Shown one piece after another: positions 1 to 5,513 of a stretch of 5,630 nucleotides of DNA. The DNA lies in NCBI GenBank assembly GCA_001603415.1, contig LUYY01000251.1, positions 1 through 5,630 on the forward strand, written 5' to 3'. The translations under genes were made by a program, and so were the position numbers. Position 1 is the stretch's first letter. Each line of letters starts with the position of its first letter. A model generated the notes under the pieces. The model was not told where the DNA came from, did no database searches, and was given only the letters and a program-made list of their open reading frames with translations. The DNA comes from Bacteroidales bacterium Bact_07 (GTDB lineage Bacteria; Bacteroidota; Bacteroidia; Bacteroidales; Tenuifilaceae).

Positions 1-961
1 ACTTAAAGATTATTCCACGGTAACTCAAAAGCATGCCGGCAAGTGCTTTCTTATACCTAACTGTTTGGTGCTTGAGATGATCGGGGGCAACATTGTCGAT
101 ATTTTTTATAAAAACTAATTCCTCCTTTAAATCGTTAAGATTTTCGATAAGTGCACCGTGACCACCAGGGCGGAAAAGCAAAGAGCCATCATCGTTACGG
201 AAAGGATTATTGTCCATATCCACCGCAATGGTATCGGTAGAGGGTTTTTGAACCGAATAAGTGATATTAAGCATAACCTCATAGTGGTTCTCATAGAACG
301 ACTTAACCCGATCAATAAGCTGTTCAAATCCTGCAATGTGCTCGGGCGACACCGTAAGGTGAATATTTACATTGCCATGCTGATCGCGGGCATACTGAGC
401 ACCCTCAACCAAATGCTCCTCCATGGCCGTGCGAGCAATATCGCCATACTTATGGAATAAAATAAGAGCCTTAGGCATATTTCCGTAATTTAATCCATCT
501 GGGCCAAGCAGCGTGTTTACAATGGGCAGGTAATCTTTACTTTCAATGAGTTCGTCCATTTTATATCCCTGCATCCAAAGTTCATTGTAGAGCTTATCGT
601 AAAAAGGGAACTGTTTTATTCTATCAAAAAAGGTGAAAATGGTATTAAACCCCTTATCGTTGAAACAATCCAAACCCTTTACAGGATAGTCAGTCTGAAA
701 CTCGTATAGGTGCTTAAACATACGGGTTGCAGCACCCGAAGCAGGCACAAATTTCACCCTACTTCCATCAAAATCGCGATACATATCTATAAGGCTATCG
801 AGCTCATCGCAATCCAACCGAATTATTCCATCGCCAACGGTGGCGGGCTTTACCAACTTCATGAAGGGGAACCCTTTTTTGAACGATTGAATTTGTTGCT
901 CAACCATTTCGGGTGTTATTCCCTTTCGCTGCATCTGCACAATATCCTGCTGGCTATACAT
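1..961 (-). CDS. DUF4301 family protein, N-terminal 320 residues (gene runs off left edge)
   Basis: The frame is open from an ATG at 961-959 to the left edge, giving 320 residues without a stop. The family is about 500 residues long as I recall it, so roughly a third is missing. I recognise it as DUF4301, a Bacteroidetes family of unknown function, from its N-terminal pattern (KGITPEMVEQQI, then FKKGFPFMKL at 27-36) and from the VPASGAATRMFK segment at 72-83. Seen in the sequence: a glycine/alanine-rich loop followed by TRMFK (75-83), MPKALILF (162-169), FRPGGHGALI (263-272) and NIDNVAPD (287-294). These resemble in order the nucleotide-binding loop, the PK motif, the P-G-G-H-G motif and the metal-binding Asp (here D289) of UDP-sugar pyrophosphorylase-like nucleotidyltransferases. 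Assigning sugar-nucleotide or similar chemistry is inference. There is no signal peptide or membrane segment, so it is probably cytoplasmic. It lies 131 bases downstream of the thioesterase pair on the same strand and may have its own promoter. No Shine-Dalgarno sequence precedes the ATG. Confidence 0.85.
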   Translation of the reverse strand, partial: MYSQQDIVQMQRKGITPEMVEQQIQSFKKGFPFMKLVKPATVGDGIIRLDCDELDSLIDMYRDFDGSRVKFVPASGAATRMFKHLYEFQTDYPVKGLDCFNDKGFNTIFTFFDRIKQFPFYDKLYNELWMQGYKMDELIESKDYLPIVNTLLGPDGLNYGNMPKALILFHKYGDIARTAMEEHLVEGAQYARDQHGNVNIHLTVSPEHIAGFEQLIDRVKSFYENHYEVMLNITYSVQKPSTDTIAVDMDNNPFRNDDGSLLFRPGGHGALIENLNDLKEELVFIKNIDNVAPDHLKHQTVRYKKALAGMLLSYRGIIFK

Positions 962-1021
962 AGTGTTTTTATGTTTTGTTAGTTACATGCAATTGGAACA
1001 ACCTACTGAGAGAATAATAGG

Positions 1022-1052
1022 GAAAAATATTACGTTCCGTTTCGTTTACAAT
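1022..1052 (-). promoter_or_regulatory. Possible promoter for the DUF4301 gene
   Basis: On the minus strand, ATTG (1052-1049) is followed by a 19-base spacer and TATTTTTC (1029-1022). This is an imperfect match to the Bacteroidetes TTTG / TAnnTTTG promoter. It would start transcription about 50-55 bases before the ATG at 961. Both elements have one mismatch in AT-rich DNA, so the call is weak. The alternative is read-through from the thioesterase genes, since no clear terminator separates them from DUF4301. Confidence 0.3.
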
Positions 1053-1092
1053 AACAAAAATAAATCTTAATGAACGATATTAACTAAAAATG

Positions 1093-1851
1093 CTAATTTT
1101 TTTCCCAACCAAATAGCAATCTACACAAGTTTTTTGATGTTTCGGCATTGTTTATCTCAACAACACTTTCATCCTGAGCAGATTGAAATCGGGTTACCGT
1201 GATGATATCGTTTGCCTTTCCTTCAGCATTAAAGTTAACAACAACCCTTGAAGGATAAAAATTCTGGAAATGATCCATGCAAAAGGTATTGTAAGCCCAA
1301 TCAATATACCTCACGTTATTCACATGTCGGTTCATATCGATATCGCCTATCCGAACATCGAAACGCTCAATGTATTCCGGGTTAGTAATCTGTTCAGCCA
1401 GTTTTGATGCATTATGGGGTAGTGCACTTCGGTTGGCAAAATTAAAATCGGAATACCAGTCGGAACGAACAGGGCGGCGGGTTTGAATATTTAACACCAA
1501 CCAGCTCGACGTTGCTGCGATAATTTTACTGCCTTGCTGATCGAATATCTCAAAATCGCGAAGGGCAAAAACACCATCTACTCCGCGTGGCCAGGTAATT
1601 ATAGTTACCTCGTCGGTCCATTGCGGTAACCTATATATTTCGACCTCGACACGCGAAAGCACCCAAAACCAGTTCTTTTGCAAAAGATGTTCCCAACCAT
1701 ATCCCAAAAGATGGGCATGCTCCCAAGCAATTTCCTGTAAGTAATTAAACAAAGCGGTTACCGTAAGCCTTTGATTAAAATCAACCTCGTAGGAATGAAC
1801 TTTTAATGCATGCCTATGGTATTGGGGAAACCGATAAGCGTCAAGATCCAT
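1093..1851 (-). CDS. Acyl-ACP thioesterase (FatA/FatB-type, double hot-dog)
   Basis: This 252-residue cytoplasmic enzyme is predicted to hydrolyse acyl-ACP to free fatty acid and ACP, ending or adjusting fatty acid synthesis. Bacterial members are about 240-260 residues, so it is full length. The N-terminal hot-dog (about 12-125) shows YEVDFNQRLTVTALFNYLQE (21-40), the WVLSRVEVEIYRLPQW block (63-78), TWPRG (86-90) and RDFEIFD (98-104), followed by RRPVR (125-129). The C-terminal hot-dog carries DIDMNRHVNNVRYIDW (170-185), which supplies the Asp172-Asn174-His176 set matching Asp281-Asn283-His285 of plant FatB. E210 in NFNAEGKAND falls where FatB has Glu319. The neighbouring FatB cysteine, once thought to be the nucleophile, is glycine here (G211). 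The ATG lies 8 bases after the stop of the FlK-type thioesterase gene, so the two are probably co-transcribed and translationally coupled. No Shine-Dalgarno is seen. Chain-length preference cannot be read from the sequence. Confidence 0.9.
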   Translation of the reverse strand: MDLDAYRFPQYHRHALKVHSYEVDFNQRLTVTALFNYLQEIAWEHAHLLGYGWEHLLQKNWFWVLSRVEVEIYRLPQWTDEVTIITWPRGVDGVFALRDFEIFDQQGSKIIAATSSWLVLNIQTRRPVRSDWYSDFNFANRSALPHNASKLAEQITNPEYIERFDVRIGDIDMNRHVNNVRYIDWAYNTFCMDHFQNFYPSRVVVNFNAEGKANDIITVTRFQSAQDESVVEINNAETSKNLCRLLFGWEKN

Positions 1852-1859
1852 AAATTTAT

Positions 1860-2249
1860 CTATTTCGACGAAAATTTTTCAATAAACCGCTTGCTGTCGA
1901 TGATATAGCGAGTATGAGTACCTCTACCTATCTCTCCCTCCTTGTCCCAGGCTACCACTTCAAACACAAGCTTTTTACCATCTACTTCCTTGAGTATGGC
2001 CTTGCTATAAACCTCCCACCCCATTGGTGTGGCTTTGGTGTGTTTTACACAAACCTCTGTTCCAACAGTATTGAAACCCTCAGGCAAATGGGGCAAAACG
2101 GCATTAAGAGCTGCCTTTTCCATGAGTGCCACCATTGCCGGCGTAGCAAATACATCCACTAACCCCGATCCATACCTTGATGCGGTATTATCCTTGGTAA
2201 CTATTTCGGTTGCAGTGTAATCAACACCTACAGGAATATTAAACTCCAT
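1860..2249 (-). CDS. FlK-type hot-dog acyl-CoA thioesterase
   Basis: This 129-residue single hot-dog protein resembles fluoroacetyl-CoA thioesterase FlK of Streptomyces cattleya (about 139 residues) and the predicted thioesterases of COG5496. Key segments are VFATPAMVALMEKAAL (33-48), GTEVCVKHTKATPMG (63-77) and EIGRGTHTRYII (106-117). From memory of FlK, Thr42, Glu50, Gly69, His76 and Arg120 correspond to T36, E44, G63, H70 and R114 here, all offset by exactly six residues, so the catalytic set is intact. The FlK lid phenylalanines (Phe33, Phe36) fall on G27 and L30, so fluoroacetyl-CoA specificity is not expected. A short or aromatic acyl-CoA is more likely, but the substrate is unknown. 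It would act as a cytoplasmic dimer, as known for the fold. It is the first gene of a pair with the acyl-ACP thioesterase. A TAnnTTTG element lies 25 bases upstream and there is no Shine-Dalgarno sequence. The ATG is the only one that fits before the conserved N-terminus. Confidence 0.87.
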   Translation of the reverse strand: MEFNIPVGVDYTATEIVTKDNTASRYGSGLVDVFATPAMVALMEKAALNAVLPHLPEGFNTVGTEVCVKHTKATPMGWEVYSKAILKEVDGKKLVFEVVAWDKEGEIGRGTHTRYIIDSKRFIEKFSSK

Positions 2250-2274
2250 ACCATTAGTATTTTTAATGCTTTTA

Positions 2275-2282
2275 CAAAGATA
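2275..2282 (-). promoter_or_regulatory. -7 element of the thioesterase operon promoter
   Basis: The minus strand reads TATCTTTG, a perfect TAnnTTTG Bacteroidetes -7 element, with its G 25 bases before the ATG at 2249. This predicts a leader of about 15-20 bases. At the usual 19-base spacing the -33 position reads TGCT rather than TTTG, so the upstream half is poor. The promoter may depend on an activator or the -7 element alone. Confidence 0.5.
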
Positions 2283-2290
2283 TTAACAAT

Positions 2291-2321
2291 TTTCAACTTA
2301 GAGCATTTATTCCTATTTTTG
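2291..2321 (+). promoter_or_regulatory. Promoter of the cupin gene
   Basis: TTTC (2291-2294), a 19-base spacer and TATTTTTG (2314-2321) give a perfect TAnnTTTG -7 element and a three-of-four -33 element. Transcription would start near 2326-2329, about 20 bases before the cupin ATG at 2346. It faces away from the thioesterase promoter and overlaps its upstream region. Confidence 0.55.
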
Positions 2322-2345
2322 CTGGGAAATCAAGTTTAAACAGCT

Positions 2346-2615
2346 ATGAGCAAGGTAATTATTGAAAAACTAACCGATGATCAAATTGCCAAGATGGGCA
2401 TAAGGAATTGGCCTATCTGGACAAAAGAAGTATCAACTTTTGATTGGTATTACGACACCGAAGAAGAGTGTTTGATACTTGATGGCGAGGTGGATGTGAA
2501 AACCGACGAAGGCATTTATACCGTTAAGGCAGGCGATTTTGTTACCTTTAAGAAAGGGTTAACGTGTGTATGGAACGTTAAAAAACCCATTCGTAAACAT
2601 TACAACTTTAAGTGA
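2346..2615 (+). CDS. Small single-domain cupin protein (Cupin_3 / DUF861-like)
   Basis: This 89-residue protein consists of almost nothing but one cupin beta-barrel of the Cupin_3 type, related to EutQ and to the cupin domain of ureidoglycine aminohydrolase. Visible segments are WPIWTKEVSTFDWYYDTEEE (22-41), the turn CLILDGEVDVKTDEG (42-56), YTVKAGDFVTFKKGLTCVW (58-76) and the C-terminal IRKHYNF (82-88), all characteristic of this family. The His-X-His of metal-binding cupin motif 1 is missing: the region has only a Glu cluster (E39-E41), and the motif 2 histidine position is occupied around T73-W76. A standard metal-dependent dioxygenase role is therefore unlikely. It may bind a small ligand or a carbohydrate, or use a non-standard site; the substrate is unknown. 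It has no signal peptide and is presumably cytoplasmic. It is transcribed alone, divergent from the thioesterase pair and convergent with the flavodiiron gene. The ATG fits the leader and no in-frame upstream start competes. Confidence 0.87.
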   Translation: MSKVIIEKLTDDQIAKMGIRNWPIWTKEVSTFDWYYDTEEECLILDGEVDVKTDEGIYTVKAGDFVTFKKGLTCVWNVKKPIRKHYNFK

Positions 2616-2664
2616 TTATAATTAGCCGAAAGCTATAATTACCCTTAAAACAAAGGGTTAAAAT

Positions 2665-2697
2665 CAGAAAAGAGACGTTTGATGCGTCTCTTTTCTG
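2665..2697. terminator. Hairpin terminator shared by two convergent genes
   Basis: A perfect 13-bp stem (2665-2677 with 2685-2697) closes a 7-base loop. It lies 49 bases after the cupin stop and 21 bases after the flavodiiron stop. The plus-strand exit is T-rich within and after the stem (TTTTCTGCTTTATTT). The minus-strand exit is ATTTTAAC. It can act in both directions, with neither U-tract being ideal. A weaker 6-bp hairpin (ACCCTT at 2641-2646 with AAGGGT at 2653-2658) lies next to it on the cupin side. Confidence 0.8.
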
Positions 2698-2718
2698 CTT
2701 TATTTCATTGCCTTAGAA

Positions 2719-3906
2719 TTACTTTACGCTTTCAGCTATTTTTTTTGCCAACTCATCGAATTGCTGCAACTTTTCGGCATTGGGTTTGCCATAGATTTCG
2801 GCAGGTTCCGCAACTAACTCCAGTTTACACTCCTCGGCAAACATTTTCAAATTTTTAACTCCTCCACCATTCCAGCTATAGCTGCCAAATAGCGCCAGCT
2901 TTTTATTCTTTATACCCATGTGGGTAAGTTCACGCGTGAGTTGTTCCATAAGCGGAAACATTTCCGAGTTGTATGCGCATGAGCCCAATACAAGGCCGCG
3001 GTATTTCCAAATCTCATTAATAAGATGGCTGATATGAGTTCGCGAAACATCGTGAATGCGAATGTTCTTAACCCCATTCTCCGCTATTTTACGGCCAATG
3101 TAATCGGCAATATCTTCAGTATTCCCATACATCGATGCAAAGATGATAACAACGCCCTCCTCGGCTTCATAGCGGCTCCAGCGGTCGTAGAGTTCAATTA
3201 CCTTGCTTGGGTTTGATCGCCATATAGGGCCATGGGTCGATGCCACAACTTTAATTGGGATACCCTTAAGCTTTGCAAAAGCTTTTTGTACCATGTTGCT
3301 GTATTTCCCTACTATATTAGAGTAGTAGCGGCGCATTTCATCCTCAAAGAAATCGAAATTGATTTCATCGTCAAATATTCCGCCATCTAGTGCGCCAAAG
3401 CTACCAAAGGCGTCGCCTGAGAAAAGGATTTGTTCGGTTTCATCGTAGGTCATCATGGTTTCGGGCCAATGAACCCAGGGGGTCATAACAAATTTCAGTT
3501 TATGATGGCCAAGGTCTAGGGTATCGCCATCGTCAACCTGAATAAGGTTATCCTTAATGCTCCAGTAGGCTTCAACCATTTTAAAGGTTTTTGCATTTCC
3601 AACAAGCTTAACCCCCTTAAAATGATTAAAAATCTCCTTAATCTCCCCTGAATGGTCGGGTTCCATGTGGTTGATGATCAGGTAATCCAGCGAGCGTCCA
3701 TTAAGCAATGACTCAATACGTTCAATATAATTACCTGCCGCACGATCCTCAATGGTGTCGACCAATGCGGTTTTATCATCAATAATTAGGAAAGAATTGT
3801 ATGCAACGCCTCTATCCAAAGGCCAAATGTTCTCAAAAAGCCTCTTACGGCGGTCGTTCACCCCTATCCAGTGAACTTTCCCAACAACAGGCACATTGTA
3901 ATACAT
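2719..3906 (-). CDS. Flavodiiron protein (FprA-type A flavoprotein, O2/NO reductase)
   Basis: This 395-residue cytoplasmic enzyme reduces O2 to water and/or NO to N2O in anaerobes, taking electrons through FMN. The metallo-beta-lactamase-like domain (about 1-245) holds the complete diiron ligand set: H80-x-E82-x-D84-H85, H147 in WVHWPETM, D165 in FSGDAFG and H225 in STHGPIW. These positions fit the canonical H-x-E-x-D-H...H...D...H pattern of ROO/FprA proteins almost exactly. The flavodoxin domain (about 251-395) has the FMN phosphate loop ASMYGNTEDIAD (257-268), the flavin-contact region GSCAYNSEMFP (308-318) and FGSYSWNGGG (340-349). The chain ends with the flavodoxin domain, so this is class A: no fused rubredoxin and no flavin reductase domain. 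The redox partner, probably a separate rubredoxin or NADH:rubredoxin oxidoreductase, is not in the window. The gene is monocistronic, with its own promoter upstream and a hairpin downstream. Whether O2 or NO is the main substrate cannot be told from these residues. Confidence 0.95.
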   Translation of the reverse strand: MYYNVPVVGKVHWIGVNDRRKRLFENIWPLDRGVAYNSFLIIDDKTALVDTIEDRAAGNYIERIESLLNGRSLDYLIINHMEPDHSGEIKEIFNHFKGVKLVGNAKTFKMVEAYWSIKDNLIQVDDGDTLDLGHHKLKFVMTPWVHWPETMMTYDETEQILFSGDAFGSFGALDGGIFDDEINFDFFEDEMRRYYSNIVGKYSNMVQKAFAKLKGIPIKVVASTHGPIWRSNPSKVIELYDRWSRYEAEEGVVIIFASMYGNTEDIADYIGRKIAENGVKNIRIHDVSRTHISHLINEIWKYRGLVLGSCAYNSEMFPLMEQLTRELTHMGIKNKKLALFGSYSWNGGGVKNLKMFAEECKLELVAEPAEIYGKPNAEKLQQFDELAKKIAESVK

Positions 3907-3940
3907 ATTGTTAACGGTATTTTAGTTTTCAAATCTTTTG

Positions 3941-3971
3941 CAAAGGTAGAAAGTAAAAGGGAAACATTAAA
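3941..3971 (-). promoter_or_regulatory. Promoter of the flavodiiron gene
   Basis: On the minus strand TTTA (3971-3968), a 19-base spacer and TACCTTTG (3948-3941) match the Bacteroidetes -33/-7 consensus, with a perfect -7 element and three of four bases at -33. Transcription would start near 3934, leaving a leader of about 28 bases with no Shine-Dalgarno sequence. An AACATT/AATGTT inverted repeat (3963-3984) overlaps the -33 element. Confidence 0.6.
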
Positions 3972-3984
3972 CGTCACAAATGTT
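3963..3984. repeat. Inverted repeat overlapping the flavodiiron promoter
   Basis: AACATT (3963-3968) and AATGTT (3979-3984) form perfect 6-bp arms around a 10-base spacer that contains CGTCACA. The left arm overlaps the -33 position of the flavodiiron promoter, a sensible place for a repressor or activator. The overall geometry is that of a dimeric regulator site, but it does not match a regulator site I can name. Arms of 6 bp in AT-rich DNA can arise by chance. Confidence 0.3.
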
Positions 3985-4069
3985 GTTAAAAATCAATCTA
4001 AATAAAAATAGAAAAGTAACGATTTGGTAAATTTTAGTAATCTCAAGTAATAACTGGGGTTTTAAACTC

Positions 4070-4104
4070 AAAAAAAGAAGCTGCCTTTTGAAGACAGCCT
4101 CTTT
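4070..4104 (-). terminator. Intrinsic terminator of the GH13 gene
   Basis: On the minus strand a 12-bp stem (4104-4093 with 4085-4074, containing two G-U pairs) closes a 7-base loop. The stem's last three U residues run into the U-tract: the complement of an A7 run at 4070-4076. It begins 17 bases after the GH13 stop codon. Stem, loop and U-run are all of classic Rho-independent form, so read-through into the flavodiiron gene should be low. Confidence 0.85.
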
Positions 4105-4121
4105 AACTCTTTAAAAAAATA

Positions 4122-5513
4122 TTACTTATTGCTTAAGTAGATTGAGAACTCCCAAGGTTTTAAGGTTACTCTCTCATCCTTTATGAACTCCCTGGTGCTA
4201 TTGCTGAAATACTCTATATAGTTTGTGTTTAAATGTGCGTCGCCAGTAAAATTGAATGTCTGTTCTTTAGCCGACAGGTTGAAAATAGCAAATAGCTTTT
4301 GGGTTTCATTCTCGCGGGTGAATGCAAAAATTGAGCTATCGGCAGTAGTGGTAATGCGGAAAATATCGGCGCCTCTATCACCGGCATCAAGAACGTTGGC
4401 AACCTTTTTTAGGGCAGTAAGTTTTTTGTAGAATTCGGTTAAGCCATTCGCATCGGTCCAATCAATTTGATCCTTTTCAAAGAATTGTAATCGACGGTTA
4501 AATCCCACCTCCTGACCGCTGTAAATTAATGGCATACCATCGATAACAAAGGTAAGTGCGGCCATGGCCTTGACAGCATCGCCCATGCGTTCGAATTCAG
4601 TTCCATTCCATGAGTTCTCATCGTGATTGGTTATGAAGTTCATCTTGATGGTGTTCTTAGGGTAAGTAGCAGTCTTTTTAAGTAGATATTGTTCCAAATC
4701 AACTACGTTTTTCTTGCCCTGGGCAATGGTATTCATGATGTGATGGAATTCCCATGCGTAATCGGCATCAAAAGCATATTTCTGAAGTTCAGGGGTTTCG
4801 GCCTCGGCAAGCATGAAAATGGGTTTGCCAAGTTTATTCAGCTCAGCACGAGCCTCGTTCCAGAAATCGGTTGGCACTTCTGCTGCCACATCACAACGGA
4901 AGCCATCAAGGTCAATCTCTTTAACCCAATACTTGAGCATATCAATCATATACCTGCGAAGTTCTGGTTTAGTGTAATCGAGCTTAGCCACATCGGTCCA
5001 ATCGAATGGTGAAACTACCCTACCCGATGAATCGCGAACATACCAATCGGGATGATCGGCCATTAGCACTGCATCGTGCGAGGTGTGGTTTGCCACAATA
5101 TCAATAATAACCTTCATTCCTAGCTCATGTGCCTTTGCTACCACAGCCTTAAAATCCTCTAATGTTCCATACTCGGGATTAATACCGTAGTAATCCTTTA
5201 CAGAGTAGTAACTGCCTAAGGTTCCTTTACGATTTTCAACTCCAATGGGATGAATGGGCATGAACCAAAGGATATCTACACCCAAATCCTTTAAACGGGG
5301 CAAGTGTTGCTCAAAAGCTTTAAAGGTTCCCTCGGGCGTGTATTGCCTAACATTTACTTCGTAAATAGTGGCATTGTAAGCCCAAGCGGGATGCTCCACT
5401 CTGAATGGTTCAACCTCTTTGGGTTGTTGCTTACACGAAGCAAACACCATTGTTGCAGCAATTAGGGCTGCAAACAAAATGTTTCTCAAGCTAAATAGAT
5501 TCTTTTGTCTCAT
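4122..5513 (-). CDS. GH13 alpha-amylase-family lipoprotein
   Basis: This 463-residue glycoside hydrolase is predicted to act on alpha-1,4-glucan linkages (starch, glycogen or maltodextrin) at the cell envelope. The N-terminus is a lipoprotein signal: basic MRQKNLFSLR, hydrophobic stretch 11-25, and ASC with lipidated Cys27. The catalytic barrel spans about 45-380. Visible GH13 regions are GVDILWFMPIHP (78-89), DIVANH (138-143), LDYTKPELR (178-186), GFRCDVA (204-210; R206 and nucleophile D208), FMLAEAE (233-239; acid/base E237), FITNHDEN (293-300; stabiliser D298) and GMPLIYSGQEVG (326-337). The catalytic triad is intact. Residues from about 383 to 461 form the usual C-terminal beta domain. 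No extra starch-binding module is present, and the protein is shorter than SusG-type amylases. No SusC/SusD partner or transporter is in the window. The residues after Cys27 (KQQPKEVE) are not acidic as in surface-export signals, so it may face the periplasm. Exact specificity (amylase, maltogenic enzyme or cyclomaltodextrinase) is open. Confidence 0.93.
   Translation of the reverse strand: MRQKNLFSLRNILFAALIAATMVFASCKQQPKEVEPFRVEHPAWAYNATIYEVNVRQYTPEGTFKAFEQHLPRLKDLGVDILWFMPIHPIGVENRKGTLGSYYSVKDYYGINPEYGTLEDFKAVVAKAHELGMKVIIDIVANHTSHDAVLMADHPDWYVRDSSGRVVSPFDWTDVAKLDYTKPELRRYMIDMLKYWVKEIDLDGFRCDVAAEVPTDFWNEARAELNKLGKPIFMLAEAETPELQKYAFDADYAWEFHHIMNTIAQGKKNVVDLEQYLLKKTATYPKNTIKMNFITNHDENSWNGTEFERMGDAVKAMAALTFVIDGMPLIYSGQEVGFNRRLQFFEKDQIDWTDANGLTEFYKKLTALKKVANVLDAGDRGADIFRITTTADSSIFAFTRENETQKLFAIFNLSAKEQTFNFTGDAHLNTNYIEYFSNSTREFIKDERVTLKPWEFSIYLSNK

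Noticed and set aside
158..460. Plus-strand open frame of 100 codons
   Set aside because: It lies opposite the DUF4301 coding sequence, which carries recognisable family motifs. The plus frame shows no family features and no promoter.
710..982. Plus-strand open frame of 90 codons
   Set aside because: It is antisense to the start of the DUF4301 gene and its composition gives no recognisable protein.
1067..1083. TTAAT/ATTAA inverted repeat after the acyl-ACP thioesterase gene, as a terminator
   Set aside because: It has only five A-T pairs, too weak a stem for an intrinsic terminator.
1914..2220. Two overlapping plus-strand open frames
   Set aside because: Both are antisense to the FlK-type thioesterase, whose catalytic residues confirm the minus-strand reading.
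2617..2640. AT-rich near-palindrome (AATTAGC...GCTATAATT) after the cupin stop
   Set aside because: The stem needs a two-base bulge and has few G-C pairs. The 13-bp hairpin at 2665-2697 is a far better terminator.
3025..3216. Plus-strand open frame of 63 codons
   Set aside because: It is antisense to the flavodoxin domain of the flavodiiron gene and has no supporting signal.
4689..5012. Plus-strand open frame of 107 codons
   Set aside because: It is antisense to the catalytic region of the GH13 gene, and nothing in its translation resembles a known protein.
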